Shown piece after piece: positions 51,976 to 61,296 of a stretch of DNA of 64,000 nt. Made by a program: the position numbers and the translations under genes. The stretch is from Blastococcus sp. URHD0036 (GTDB lineage: Bacteria > Actinomycetota > Actinomycetes > Mycobacteriales > Geodermatophilaceae), in NCBI RefSeq assembly GCF_000701365.1, contig NZ_JNIK01000011.1:62001-126000 (forward strand), written 5' to 3'. Under the pieces are notes generated by a model. The model saw only the letters and a program-made list of their open reading frames with translations. It ran no database searches and was not told the DNA's origin. Each line of letters begins with the position of its first letter. The first letter of the stretch is position 1.

Positions 51976-54786
51976 TCAGTACCGCCGGTCGACGACAGCG
52001 CCGGTCCGCAGGTCCGCGGTGACGTAGCCGCGCTCGAAGTCCTGCCGCCGGACGGTGCCGATCGCGTACTCGCCGCTGGTCGGGTAGCCGAGGTAGGACC
52101 GCTCCCAGCCCAGGCCACGCCAGCGGTCGAGGATCGCGCCGTAGACGGGATGGGCACCGGTCCGCGGCGTCCAGTAGATCGATCCCCCCTCGAAGTGGCT
52201 GTACCGGCCGGTCGTGTCCGGGGTGGCCGTCTCGTCGGTCACCGGGAAGCCGAGTCGGCTGCCCTCCCAGCCCATGGCTCCCCAGGCGGCGTAGATGGCC
52301 CCGAGGACGCTGCGCGGCCCCACTCCCGGCCGCCAGTAGATGCCGCCGTTCTGGAAGTCGTTGTAGCGCCCGCGGCCGTTGGGGGTGGCCTGCTCGGAGC
52401 TGCGGGGGTAGCCGTGCGGACCCCGCTCCCACCCGGTGGCCGACCAGAGCTGACGGATCTCGCCGTAGACCGCTCGCGCGCCGGTCTCCGGCGTCCAGTA
52501 GACCGACGCGCCCTGCAGCCGGAAGTGGTTGTACCGGCCGCGACCGTCCGGCGTGGTCGTCTCGTCCGTCGTCGGCTCCCCGAAGGCCACGTGACCGCCC
52601 GCGCCGAGGTAGGTGCCCAGGATGGCGCCGTGCACCTCGTGAACCCCGGCTTCCGGCGACCAGTAGAGCCGCCCGGACTCGTGGACGCGGTAACGGACCG
52701 CGGCGTCCCCGGCCTCGGCCCCGGTCGCCGGCCCCAGCAGCGCCCGGAGCGCCGCCTCGCCGTCGTACCGGCGGTCGATGGGCGTGAGGTAGGTGGAGGT
52801 CAGCACGACGTCGGCGTCGGGCATCACGACGTCGCGCTGCCGCGGCGCACCGTCGTCCCACCGCTCGAAGGTGGCGACGCCGTCGGCGGCCACCGTGGGC
52901 GCCGAGATCGAGACACGGGCTCCGGCGGTCACCGGGACGGTGGACTGCGCCACGCCGTTCACCGTGGTGGCGGCCGGGGTGGACGCGGCGAGCGTCAACG
53001 TCCGCAGCCGCGGCTGGGCGACGAAGCTCCGCTCCGTCCGGACGCCGCCGGCATCCGTGGCCGACGCGATGATCGTCAGGCGCGTCTGGTCGCCGTGGTC
53101 GTCGAACGGCCGGTCGAACGTCGGACCGGGGAACGACTCCCCCGGGTGGTCGTGGCAGTAGTCGGCGCTGCAGTGCACCAGGACGACCCGCCAGGTGACC
53201 GGCAGCGGCGCCCCGGCCGAGTCCGTGGCGGTGGCGCTCGCCCGGACGGGCTCACCGACCCCGAAGGTCGCCGTCGGCGGCGGTGCGGTCAGCACGAGGT
53301 CCGGCGCGCCCGCCGCCGGCGCGACCGTCAGGTCCCTGGTCCCCGCGCCGCCCTGGGGGTCGGTCACGGTCAGCCGCACGGTGACGGTGGTCGGCGTGGT
53401 GGCCGCGTAGGTGTGGTCCACCCGGACGCCGGTGCCGATGGTGCCGTCCCCGAAGTCCCAGGCGTAGCCCAGCGGGTCGCCGTCGAGGTCGGTGGAGCGG
53501 GCGGCGTCGAAGGAGACCGTGCGCGCGGCCGCGTTCGTGGTGAACGTCGCCTCCGCGGTCGGCGGCCGGTTGCCGGGCAGGTAGACCAGGCGCTTCAGCG
53601 TGCTGCCGGCGATGTCGGCGTAGACCACGTCGCCGTTGGCCGCGGTGCCGAAGGCGACCGGCAGCCCGTTCCCGGCGCCGAAGCCGGCGGCCTCGGGCTG
53701 ACGGGTCAGCCGGCCCTGGGCGTCGTAGCGCAGCGTGTACACGCGCTGCGAGGCGTAGTCGCCGAAGAAGTAGGCGCCGCGGTAGGCCTCGGGGTACGAC
53801 GACCCGGTGTAGACGACGCCGCCGGTCACGCTGCTGCCGAGGGGTCCGTGCGGATAGGTCCACAGCGGCGAGGTGTTCGTCGCGCCCTGGCAGCCGGGCA
53901 GGTCGCGGTAGCCCGGGGTCTGCGTGTCCCCCTCCCAGCACGGCCAGCCGTAGTCCGCCCCCGGGCGGATGAGGTCGACCTCCTCCCAGGTGTTCCAGCC
54001 GACGTCCCCGAGCACGGGCGCGCCGGAGGTGGGATCCAGGCTCAGCCGGAAGGGGCTGCGGAAGCCGCTGGCGTACACCCGGCTCTTCCACGACTGCGGG
54101 GCGGCCGCGTCGAAGTACGGGTTCGAGGGCACGCCCCGCCCGTCGGGGAGGAGGTGCAGGAGCTTGCCGTGCCCCTGTTCGATGTCGTGCGCGCGCAGGG
54201 CGAGCGGGTCGACCACCCGGAAGTCGGCGGCGTCCCCCATGGAGACCCACAGCGTGCCGTCGGGCGCGGCGACGATGTCGGTCATCCCGTGGACGTCGGC
54301 GTCCTGGCGCAGCTCGAGGACGACGCGCTCGGCCGCGAGGCCGGTGGGCTCGGGGGAACCGGTGACCGTCCAGGCGCTCAGGCGGGCGGTCCAGACGCCG
54401 TTCACGCTCAGCGTCCGCGACGTGTAGACCTGGCGTGACGTCGGGTAGTCGGCCGGCACGGCGATCCCGGTCAGCCCCAGGTCCTGCTGCGTGACCACCG
54501 GGAGGGTCGCCAGCGTGCGCGCTCCCCCGGCCGCCGAGACCCAGGCCACGCGCCCGTTCTTGCCGGTCGTGAACCAGCTGCCGTCGGGAGCGGAGTCGAA
54601 GTCCGTGAGGGTGTCGGACTGGCCGCTGGGCAGGTCGCGGACGACGAAGCCGGCCGGCAGGGACGGCGCCGCGGACGCCGGTGCGCCGGGCAGGACGGCG
54701 AGCACGCCCGCGACGAGCGCCAGGACCACGCCCACGCGGAGCGCGAGCTGGACGACGGTCGCGGCGGCGCGACGTTCCCTGGGCAT
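51976..54786 (-). CDS. Secreted GSDH-like beta-propeller with PKD and LGFP repeats
   Basis: About 936 residues. A signal peptide at 1-40 is followed by a glucose/sorbosone dehydrogenase-like propeller (about 45-410: FDSAPDGSWFTTGKNGRVAWV, MTDIVAAPDGTLWVSMGDA, YASGFRSPFRLSLDPTSG, WEEVDLIRPGADYGWPCWEG). A PKD domain follows (about 415-495, YAWDFGDG), an Ig-like stretch with paired Cys (CSADYCHDHPGESFP), and from about 702 four to five LGFP repeats (RYNHFRLQGASVYWTPETG type) that bind cell-wall arabinogalactan or peptidoglycan in relatives. It probably acts as a wall-bound oxidoreductase or sugar-binding protein; activity unproven. ATG 54786 was chosen because a clean signal peptide follows; upstream frame to 54930 is discarded. 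Confidence 0.83.
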   Translation of the reverse strand: MPRERRAAATVVQLALRVGVVLALVAGVLAVLPGAPASAAPSLPAGFVVRDLPSGQSDTLTDFDSAPDGSWFTTGKNGRVAWVSAAGGARTLATLPVVTQQDLGLTGIAVPADYPTSRQVYTSRTLSVNGVWTARLSAWTVTGSPEPTGLAAERVVLELRQDADVHGMTDIVAAPDGTLWVSMGDAADFRVVDPLALRAHDIEQGHGKLLHLLPDGRGVPSNPYFDAAAPQSWKSRVYASGFRSPFRLSLDPTSGAPVLGDVGWNTWEEVDLIRPGADYGWPCWEGDTQTPGYRDLPGCQGATNTSPLWTYPHGPLGSSVTGGVVYTGSSYPEAYRGAYFFGDYASQRVYTLRYDAQGRLTRQPEAAGFGAGNGLPVAFGTAANGDVVYADIAGSTLKRLVYLPGNRPPTAEATFTTNAAARTVSFDAARSTDLDGDPLGYAWDFGDGTIGTGVRVDHTYAATTPTTVTVRLTVTDPQGGAGTRDLTVAPAAGAPDLVLTAPPPTATFGVGEPVRASATATDSAGAPLPVTWRVVLVHCSADYCHDHPGESFPGPTFDRPFDDHGDQTRLTIIASATDAGGVRTERSFVAQPRLRTLTLAASTPAATTVNGVAQSTVPVTAGARVSISAPTVAADGVATFERWDDGAPRQRDVVMPDADVVLTSTYLTPIDRRYDGEAALRALLGPATGAEAGDAAVRYRVHESGRLYWSPEAGVHEVHGAILGTYLGAGGHVAFGEPTTDETTTPDGRGRYNHFRLQGASVYWTPETGARAVYGEIRQLWSATGWERGPHGYPRSSEQATPNGRGRYNDFQNGGIYWRPGVGPRSVLGAIYAAWGAMGWEGSRLGFPVTDETATPDTTGRYSHFEGGSIYWTPRTGAHPVYGAILDRWRGLGWERSYLGYPTSGEYAIGTVRRQDFERGYVTADLRTGAVVDRRY

Positions 54787-54951
54787 CGGAGGGAGTGTCT
54801 CCGGGACCGGAGGGGGTTCCCGGTCGCCCCGACGGACCGGATCGGCAGCGGCCCGGTGTCCCGGCGCTGCGCTGCGGGATCGGCGCGCAGCCGTCACGGG
54901 GTGTGAGCGGGCGACTGTGGCGCTCCGCACCCCGAGCCGGTGGCCATATCG

Positions 54952-54972
54952 TTAGTTGTGTATTACAACTGG
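54952..54972 (+). promoter_or_regulatory. AT-rich operator-like palindrome before MFS gene
   Basis: AGTTGT-GTATT-ACAACT, a perfect 6+6 inverted repeat (54954-54970) in an A/T-rich patch with TATTAC inside. The size fits a MarR or TetR site. No regulator gene is adjacent. Confidence 0.45.
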
Positions 54973-55007
54973 TAGACGTGTCGCACGCAGCCAGCTCGGG
55001 GTCGAGC

Positions 55008-56270
55008 ATGTTCCGGCAGCCGAAGGCCGTCTACGCCGTCGCCTTCGCCTGCGTCGTCAGTTTCATGGGCATCGGCCTGGTGGACCCGATCCTCCCGGCG
55101 CTGTCCGAACAGCTGGACGCCACGCCCAGCCAGGTCAGCCTCCTGTTCACCAGCTACCTCGTCGTCACCGCCGTCGCGATGCTCGGCACCGGGTGGGTCT
55201 CCAGCCGGATCGGCGCCAAGAAGACGCTGATCACCGGGCTGGCCATCATCGTCGTCTTCTCGGCCCTGGCCGGCCTGAGCGGTTCCATCAACGGGATCGT
55301 CGGCTTCCGCGCCGGCTGGGGCCTGGGCAACGCGCTGTTCATCGCCACCTCGCTGGCCGTCATCGTCGCCTCGGCGACCGGTGGCTTCGCCGGCGCGATC
55401 GTCCTCTACGAGGCCGCGCTCGGGCTCGGCATCGCCGCCGGCCCGCTCATCGGAGGCCTGCTCGGCGACATCAGCTGGCGCGGCCCGTTCTTCGGTGTCG
55501 CCGCGCTCATGGCGATCGCGCTCATCGCGACCGTCGTCCTGCTCGACGAGATCCCGAAGCCCGCGCAGAAGACCTCGCTCCTCGCGCCGCTCAGGGCCCT
55601 GCGGCACCGCAGCCTGCTGACGATGGGCGTCACCGCGCTGCTCTACAACTGGGGCTTCTTCACCATGCTCGGGTACGCGCCGTATCCGATGGAGCTCGAC
55701 GCGATCCAGCTCGGCTTCGTCTTCTTCGGCTGGGGTCTGCTCGTCGCCTTCTTCTCCGTGGTCGGCGCCCCCCGCCTGCAGGCCCGGTTCGGCACCGCCC
55801 CCTCGCTCTACGGCGCGCTCGGGCTGTTCGCGGTCCTGCTGCTGCTGATCGGCCTGTTCACCGACACCCGCTGGGCGCTGATCGCCTGCGTGATCGCCTC
55901 GGGGATCGTCGTCGGCATCAACAACACGCTGACCACCCAGGCGGTCATGCTGGTCAGCCCGGTGGAGCGGCCGGTCGCCTCGGCGGCCTACGGCTTCGTC
56001 CGGTTCCTCGGCGGCGGGCTGGCGCCCTACGTCGCCGGCAAGCTGGCCGAGCACTGGAACCTGCACGTGCCATTCGTCGTCGGCGCCGTCGCGGTCCTGG
56101 CCGGCATCGCCGTCCTGTCCACCGGCCACCGCATGCTGGCCGCGGCCGACGCCCGACTCGGGGCCGACGGCACCGAGGACGTCGCCGGCGAGGTCGCCGA
56201 CGAGTTCGGCGGAGCCCCGGCCGCGGTCGACAGCGAGCTCCGGTCCGAGCACCTGCGGGCGAGCGCCTGA
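55008..56270 (+). CDS. MFS efflux transporter (12-TM, DHA1-like)
   Basis: 420 residues with 12 hydrophobic segments. MFRQPKAVYAVAFACVVSFMGIGLVDPILPAL is a common start of actinobacterial EmrD/YitG-like exporters. TSYLVVTAVAMLGTGWVSSRIGAKKTLI carries motif A, and LYEAALGLGIAAGPLIGGLLG carries motif C of antiporters. The C-terminal 45 residues are acidic and cytoplasmic. ATG 55008 is used; a GTG at 54978 in frame would add 10 residues. The substrate is unknown. Confidence 0.88.
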   Translation: MFRQPKAVYAVAFACVVSFMGIGLVDPILPALSEQLDATPSQVSLLFTSYLVVTAVAMLGTGWVSSRIGAKKTLITGLAIIVVFSALAGLSGSINGIVGFRAGWGLGNALFIATSLAVIVASATGGFAGAIVLYEAALGLGIAAGPLIGGLLGDISWRGPFFGVAALMAIALIATVVLLDEIPKPAQKTSLLAPLRALRHRSLLTMGVTALLYNWGFFTMLGYAPYPMELDAIQLGFVFFGWGLLVAFFSVVGAPRLQARFGTAPSLYGALGLFAVLLLLIGLFTDTRWALIACVIASGIVVGINNTLTTQAVMLVSPVERPVASAAYGFVRFLGGGLAPYVAGKLAEHWNLHVPFVVGAVAVLAGIAVLSTGHRMLAAADARLGADGTEDVAGEVADEFGGAPAAVDSELRSEHLRASA

Positions 56271-56319
56271 GCTGCCCTCCGCCCTAGGTTGGGAGGACCC
56301 GGCCGACGAGGGGACGACG

Positions 56320-57114
56320 ATGACGAGCACCGACGCACGCCCTGCCGTGACCACCGCGGTCGACGGGGACCTCTGGCGGATCACCGTCGACCGCCCGGAG
56401 ACGGGGAACGCGATCGACCCCGAGCTCGCCGACGCGCTGGCGGCGGCCGTCGAGGCCCGTCCCGAGTCGGCCCGCGCGGTGCTCCTGCTGGCCAACGGCC
56501 CGCGGTTCAGCGTCGGCGGGGACGTGCGGCTGTTCGCGCAGGCCGACGACCCGGGCCGGTTCGTCGGGGACCTCGCCGACGCCTGGCACCGCGTCGTCCG
56601 GGCGGTCCTCTACTGCCCGGTACCCGTGGTCGCCGGCATCCAGGGCGCGGTGGCCGGCGCCGCGGTCGGACTCATCGGCGCCTGCGACATCGTCGTGTGC
56701 GCCCGCTCGACCAAGATCCGCCCGGCCTACGGATCGATCGGCCTCTCCCCCGACGGCGGCACCTCCTGGGCGCTGACCCGCGCCCTCGGCGCGCCGCGCA
56801 CGCTCGACCTCTGCCTCACCAACGGCTCGCTCACCGCCGCCGAGGCGCACGCGGCCGGGCTCGTGGCGCGCCTGGTGGAGGACGACGAGGTGCACGCCAC
56901 CACCGCGGCGCTGGCCCACCAGGTGGCCGCCGGGCCCGTCCGGGCGATGGTCCGCACCCGGTCGCTGGTGCGCAGCGCCGCGATCCGCACCCTCGAGCAG
57001 CAGCTGGACGAGGAGGCCCGGCTCATCGCCGAGTCCGCCGCCGACCCCGAGGGCCGCGAGGGCGTCCGGGCGTTCGTGGAGAAGCGCACGCCGGACTTCC
57101 GCGGCGCGCGCTGA
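56320..57114 (+). CDS. Crotonase-family protein (PaaG-like enoyl-CoA hydratase/isomerase)
   Basis: 264 residues of the crotonase fold. The oxyanion-hole segment GPRFSVGGDVRLF (about 60-72) and AVAGAAVGLIGACDIVVCA (about 108-126) are clear. In the second catalytic position it reads GLSPDGGTSWALTRALG, with Asp in place of the hydratase Glu. This is as in PaaG-type 1,2-epoxyphenylacetyl-CoA isomerases and some delta3,delta2-enoyl-CoA isomerases, so an isomerase is more likely than a hydratase. A TAGGTT -10-like box lies about 35 nt upstream. It converges on the DAHP synthase gene 3 nt away. Confidence 0.88.
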   Translation: MTSTDARPAVTTAVDGDLWRITVDRPETGNAIDPELADALAAAVEARPESARAVLLLANGPRFSVGGDVRLFAQADDPGRFVGDLADAWHRVVRAVLYCPVPVVAGIQGAVAGAAVGLIGACDIVVCARSTKIRPAYGSIGLSPDGGTSWALTRALGAPRTLDLCLTNGSLTAAEAHAAGLVARLVEDDEVHATTAALAHQVAAGPVRAMVRTRSLVRSAAIRTLEQQLDEEARLIAESAADPEGREGVRAFVEKRTPDFRGAR

Positions 57115-57117
57115 CCC

Positions 57118-58371
57118 TCAGCCGGCGGCGCGGCGGGCGCGGGAGGCCGCGGCCAGCTCGGCGAGCAGCTGCTCGGTGGTCGCCGGGTCGACGCACGCGT
57201 CGGTGACGCTCTTGCCGTACTCGAGCGAGCCGGGGTCCCGCTGGTCGAGGTCCTGCCGGCCGGCGACGAGGTTGCTCTCGATCATCACGCCGCGGATCGC
57301 CGGCTCCCCGCCGGCGATCTGGCCGGCGAGGTCGTGCACGACGTCGATCTGCCGCAGGTGGTTCTTCTGGCTGTTGCCGTGCGAGGCGTCGACCACGACG
57401 ACCTCGGGCAGCCCGCGGGCCCGCAGCGCCGCCCGGGTCGCCGCGATGTGCTCGGCCGAGTAGTTCGGACCGGACTTGTCGCCGCGGAGGATGACGTGGC
57501 CGGTCTCGTTGCCGGTCGTCGACAGCTGCGCGGTCATCCCGTGCCGGTCGACGCCCAGGAACTCGTGCGGCGCGCGGGCCGAGACCACCGCCTGGACGGC
57601 GACCTCGATGCTCCCCTCGGGCGAGTTCTTGAAGCCGACGACGGCCGAGAACCCAGACACCCGCTCACGGGCGGTCTGGTCGGTGACGTTGCGGGCGCCG
57701 ACGCCGTTGTAGGTGACGAGCCCGTTCACGTACTGCGGGGTGAGCGCGTTCAGCGGCTCGGCCGCCACGGGCACGCCGAGGGCGGTGATCCGGCCCATGA
57801 GCATGCGGGTCGCGACCAGCCCGACGCTGATCCGGCTGGACCCGTCGAGGAACGGGTCGTAGGCGAAGCCCTTCCAGTCCACCTCGGTGCGGGGCTTCTC
57901 GGTGTAGGTGCGCATGAGGATCTCGAGGTCCTCGGCGTGCCGCTCGCGCATCCGGGCGAGGAAGGCCGCGTACTCCAGCGCGGCGGCGGGGTCGTGGATC
58001 GAGCAGGGGCCGGCGATGACGGCCAGCCGGCGGTCGGTCCCGGTGACGATGCCGGTCGTGGCCCGACGCCCGGCGCGCGTGGTCGCCGCGGAGGCGGCGG
58101 TCAGCGGCAGCACGGTGGCGACCGCCTCGGGCGTGACGACGACGCTGAGGCCGGCGATCCGGGCGTTGACCAGGTCGGAGACGTCGACGGGCTCGGCCTC
58201 GGCGACACCGAGCCGGCGACGCACGTCCGGCATCAGGCTCGCCTGCAGCAGGTCGACCTGGTCGTTCACCCGCTGCTGCACGGCCAGCAGGTGCTCGGCG
58301 ATCCGCGCGGCCTCGGGCAGCAGCCGGTCGGCCGGCACCGTCTCCGTCGCGACCTGAGCCTCGCCAGCCAT
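57118..58371 (-). CDS. aroG: 3-deoxy-7-phosphoheptulonate synthase, class I
   Basis: First step of the shikimate pathway: phosphoenolpyruvate plus erythrose 4-phosphate to DAHP. 417 residues. About 1-100 is a helical N-terminal region resembling a chorismate-mutase-like regulatory domain (AARIAEHLLAVQQRVNDQVDLL). The barrel has GPCSIHDP (121-128), MRTYTEKPRT, AEPLNALTPQYV, GFKNSPEGS and DASHGNSQKNH. This is longer than E. coli AroG because of the N-terminal domain. ATG 58371 was chosen; the frame continues upstream as a shadow of the CoA-transferase. The aroG symbol marks the class, not orthology. Confidence 0.9.
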   Translation of the reverse strand: MAGEAQVATETVPADRLLPEAARIAEHLLAVQQRVNDQVDLLQASLMPDVRRRLGVAEAEPVDVSDLVNARIAGLSVVVTPEAVATVLPLTAASAATTRAGRRATTGIVTGTDRRLAVIAGPCSIHDPAAALEYAAFLARMRERHAEDLEILMRTYTEKPRTEVDWKGFAYDPFLDGSSRISVGLVATRMLMGRITALGVPVAAEPLNALTPQYVNGLVTYNGVGARNVTDQTARERVSGFSAVVGFKNSPEGSIEVAVQAVVSARAPHEFLGVDRHGMTAQLSTTGNETGHVILRGDKSGPNYSAEHIAATRAALRARGLPEVVVVDASHGNSQKNHLRQIDVVHDLAGQIAGGEPAIRGVMIESNLVAGRQDLDQRDPGSLEYGKSVTDACVDPATTEQLLAELAAASRARRAAG

Positions 58372-58433
58372 CCGCCGTCCCCTCGTCGTCGTACCGGGGA
58401 CCGCCCTCGGACCCCGGTAGGACGGTACGGGCC

Positions 58434-59561
58434 TCAGATCACGCCGGACCCGCGCAGCCCGCGGAGCTCCTCCGCGGTGAACCCGGCGGCGGTCAGCACC
58501 TCGTCGGTGTGCTGCCCACCGCGGGGCGGCTCGGCGGTGGCCGGCGCGGACCGCGGCCCGTCGACGTCGCGCAGCCGCACCGGGCTCACCGGCACCTGCG
58601 TGCCGGCCACCTCGACGAACGTCCCGCGGGCCTGTGTCTGCGGGTCGTCGACGACCGCGCGGCCACGGTTGACCGGCGCCACGGCGGCACCGGCCGGACC
58701 CAGCAGGTCGATCCACTCCCGCATCGGCCGCGTGGCGAAGACGGCCGCGATCCGCCCGGTGACCGCCTCGGCGTCCTGCGGGTACGGGTCACCCGCCAGG
58801 TCGTCGAGGCCGAGCCCCGTGCACAGCGCGGCCCAGGTGCGCGGCTCGGCGGCCGCGACGGACACGAACTCGCCGTCGGCGCAGGCGTAGAGGCGCCGTC
58901 CCGGCGAGGGCGGGATGCCCGTGGAGCGCTCGCCCAGCGACCAGCCCTGGCCGGCGAGCACCCACGTCGTGGACTCGGCGAGGCTGATGTCGACCTGCCG
59001 CCCGGCCCCGGTGCGGTCCCGCTCCACCACCGCCGCGGCGATCCCCAGCGCGGCCATCGAGGCGCCCAGCGGCACCGAGATCATCGCGCCCGGGTGCCAC
59101 GGCAGCTCCGGGGAGAGCACGCCGAGCAGGCCGGACTGCGCGAGGTAGCTGGGGTCGTGGCCGGCCCACGAGGCGTAGGGCCCGTCCTGGCCGTAGCCGG
59201 TGATCGAGCACCAGATCAGCGCGGGGTTCGCCTCGGCGGCCTGCCGGTAGCCGAAGCCGCGCGCCTCCATCGAGCCGGGCGGGCTGTTCTCCACGACGAC
59301 GTCGACGGCGCGCACCAGCCGGGCGAGCACCTCGTGCGCCCCGGGCGCGCGCAGGTCCAGCGTCATCGATCGCTTGCCGCGGCTGAGCCCCACCTCGCCC
59401 ACGACGAGGTCGACCGTCTCGGCGCGCGACGGTGGCACGACGCGGACGACGTCGGCCCCGAGGTCGGCGAGCAGCAGCGTGCAGTAGGCGCCCGGGGGGA
59501 AGCGGGTCAGGTCGAGCACCCGCAGGCCGCGCAGTGGTCCGTCGTCCGGAGCAGAGGTCAC
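58434..59561 (-). CDS. Family III CoA-transferase (CaiB/BaiF)
   Basis: 375 residues. N-terminal GLRVLDLTRFPPGAYCTLLLADLGADVVRVVPPS, SRGKRSMTLDLRAPGAHEVLARL and VENSPPGSMEARGFGYRQ, followed by WCSITGYGQDGPYASWAGHDPSYLAQSGL, are diagnostic of the family. Members transfer CoA between acids or racemise alpha-methylacyl-CoA. The segment after QVDISLAE has Glu where many members have the catalytic Asp, so the exact chemistry is uncertain. GTG 59561. It stands apart from any obvious catabolic operon. Confidence 0.88.
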   Translation of the reverse strand: MTSAPDDGPLRGLRVLDLTRFPPGAYCTLLLADLGADVVRVVPPSRAETVDLVVGEVGLSRGKRSMTLDLRAPGAHEVLARLVRAVDVVVENSPPGSMEARGFGYRQAAEANPALIWCSITGYGQDGPYASWAGHDPSYLAQSGLLGVLSPELPWHPGAMISVPLGASMAALGIAAAVVERDRTGAGRQVDISLAESTTWVLAGQGWSLGERSTGIPPSPGRRLYACADGEFVSVAAAEPRTWAALCTGLGLDDLAGDPYPQDAEAVTGRIAAVFATRPMREWIDLLGPAGAAVAPVNRGRAVVDDPQTQARGTFVEVAGTQVPVSPVRLRDVDGPRSAPATAEPPRGGQHTDEVLTAAGFTAEELRGLRGSGVI

Positions 59562-59592
59562 GGACGGAACCTAGCCGGGTCCGGGAACGACT

Positions 59593-59622
59593 CAGGGCGC
59601 CCTCCGGGAGGAGGACGCCCTG
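59593..59622 (-). terminator. Terminator of tRNA-Ala
   Basis: CAGGGCG (59593-59599) pairs with CGCCCTG (59616-59622), one mismatch, then CCTCC/GGAGG with a 4-nt loop, 10 nt past the tRNA 3' end. Confidence 0.7.
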
Positions 59623-59630
59623 GGTGTCGG

Positions 59631-59706
<76 letters not shown>

Positions 59707-59776
59707 TGACCGGAGTCGAGAGTACCGCCCGCGGACCCCGGCGCCGCCACGGGGTGGCGGCGCCGGGGTGTCGTGC

Positions 59777-60469
59777 TCAGAGGCCGGCGACCCGGCGCGG
59801 CTGGTACTCGTCGATGTCGGCGAACCCGATGTCGTCGTCGTCCAGGCCGACGACGGCGCTGTTCTGCCAGCCGGCCGGCGCGCCGGTGCGGCCGCCGACC
59901 ACCCGGCCGGGGCGCAGCGGGTGCACCGGGGCGAGCGGCAGGCTCGGGTGGCGCAGGCCGACGGTGTGGTGCACCGGCCCGGCCGCGACCAGCTCCTCCT
60001 CGAACTCCTCCGCCACCTCGACCGGCGCGGGGCGCGCCGTGCGACGGGCTGCCATCCGAGCGGCACGGCGGGCGGCCGCCTGCTCCCGGCGGGCGGCGGC
60101 GCGCAGCACCATGAGGTAGCCGACGACGGCGACGTCGAGCAGCGCCTGCAGCGCCCACACCCAGGGGGTGACGACGACCGCGGCGACGGCGGCGAGCACC
60201 GCGAGCGCGACGAGGCCGGCCAGCGTGCGGCGCCGCACGGCGTGCACGTCGACCCGCAGCTCACCGGACTCGAGGAGCCGCACGCGGTCGACCGAGACGC
60301 GCTCGGTGTCGGCGTGCACGACCGGGTCGACGACCCTGCGCCGCTGGAGCGTGCGACCGGAGTCGCTCGCCGTCGGTCGCTTCCGCTCGTCGCCACGGGT
60401 CACCACCATCGGGACCAGCACGACGAACCAGAGGACGACCAGAGCTGCGAGCAGCACACCTGATCCCAT
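59777..60469 (-). CDS. glpR: GlpR-like membrane receptor for the gephyrin-like protein Glp
   Basis: About 230 residues: N-terminal membrane helix (LLAALVVLWFVVLVPMVV), Arg-rich cytoplasmic loop, two more helices (LAGLVALAVLAAVAAVVV, ALLDVAVVGYLMVL), then a basic coiled stretch and a C-terminal acidic tail ending near DDDIGFADIDEYQPRR. This matches actinobacterial GlpR proteins, which in corynebacteria recruit the gephyrin-like Glp to the division machinery (established for that group). A glp homologue lies 0.8 kb upstream here, supporting the call. ATG 60469 is used; GTG 60481 is possible. Confidence 0.78.
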   Translation of the reverse strand: MGSGVLLAALVVLWFVVLVPMVVTRGDERKRPTASDSGRTLQRRRVVDPVVHADTERVSVDRVRLLESGELRVDVHAVRRRTLAGLVALAVLAAVAAVVVTPWVWALQALLDVAVVGYLMVLRAAARREQAAARRAARMAARRTARPAPVEVAEEFEEELVAAGPVHHTVGLRHPSLPLAPVHPLRPGRVVGGRTGAPAGWQNSAVVGLDDDDIGFADIDEYQPRRVAGL

Positions 60470-60635
60470 GGAGAACACCACCCGTCACACGAGTAACTTG
60501 CCGCGGCAGATTAAGCAGGCCGCTCGCTCATTCGAGGGAGGCGCGCGGTGTGTCGCGGGAGCGTTGTGTGACTGGAGTGCCGGCCGGGCGGCGTGTCGAC
60601 ACGGCGACCGGTGAGGACCGGTCGGTTCCGTGCTA

Positions 60636-60662
60636 CGCGGGGCCACTACTAGTACCCCCGCG
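60636..60662 (-). terminator. Stem-loop after the acetyltransferase gene
   Basis: CGCGGGG/CCCCGCG (60636-60642 with 60656-60662) around a loop containing TACTAGTA, 9 nt after the stop codon. Confidence 0.55.
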
Positions 60663-60671
60663 GAGCGCTGG

Positions 60672-61295
60672 CTAATCACGGGAACCGGCGCGCCAGCGGG
60701 TCAGCACGCCACCCGGCAGGTCCTCGGCCAGCAGTGCGTACGTGTAGTGGTCGCGCCAGTCGCCGTCGATGTCCAGGTACCGGCGGAGCAGCCCCTCCCG
60801 CTGGAACCCGAGTCGCTCCACCAGCCGCTGGCTGGGGCCGTTCTCCGGCCGGATGTCGGCCTGGACGCGGTGCAGCCCGGCGGGGCCGAACGCGTGATCG
60901 CACACCAGGGCCACCGCCAGCGAGGCGACGCCCCGGCCGGCGACCGCCCGGTCGATCCAGTAGCCGATGTTCCCCGAGCGCATGGCGCCGCGGACGACGT
61001 TGTCGAGGGTCACCTGGCCCGCGAGCCGGCCCTCGACGCGCAGGGTGAACGGCAGCGTCAGGCCCAGCCGGGCGCGTTGCAGCACCCGGCGGCGCACCGC
61101 CCGGTAGGCCGCGGGCGTGTGCCGCGGCGCCCACGGCTGGTTCCCGCTCGGCTCCCAGCGGGCGAGCCACTCCTCGTTGGCCAGCCGCACCCGGCTCCAC
61201 TCCACGGCATCGGACCGGCGCAGGGGGTGCAGCTCGACCGGCCCCTCGCGCAGCGTCGCGGGCCAGCCGGGGCGCAGCGCCGGATCGGCGAGCAC
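60672..61295 (-). CDS. GNAT N-acetyltransferase, RimJ/RimL type
   Basis: 207 residues. The RimJ-like pattern is seen throughout: LREGPVELHPLRRSDAVEWSRVR, TLDNVVRGAMRSGNIGYWIDRAVAGRGVAS (acetyl-CoA pyrophosphate loop GRGVAS) and LHRVQADIRPENGPSQRLVERLGF. YLDIDGDWRDHYTYALLAED closes the domain. Relatives acetylate N-termini of ribosomal proteins, but other substrates are possible. The GTG start lies just past the glp stop, and the order galU-glp-rimJ is conserved in actinobacteria. Confidence 0.9.
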   Translation of the reverse strand: MLADPALRPGWPATLREGPVELHPLRRSDAVEWSRVRLANEEWLARWEPSGNQPWAPRHTPAAYRAVRRRVLQRARLGLTLPFTLRVEGRLAGQVTLDNVVRGAMRSGNIGYWIDRAVAGRGVASLAVALVCDHAFGPAGLHRVQADIRPENGPSQRLVERLGFQREGLLRRYLDIDGDWRDHYTYALLAEDLPGGVLTRWRAGSRD

Positions 61296-61296
61296 C

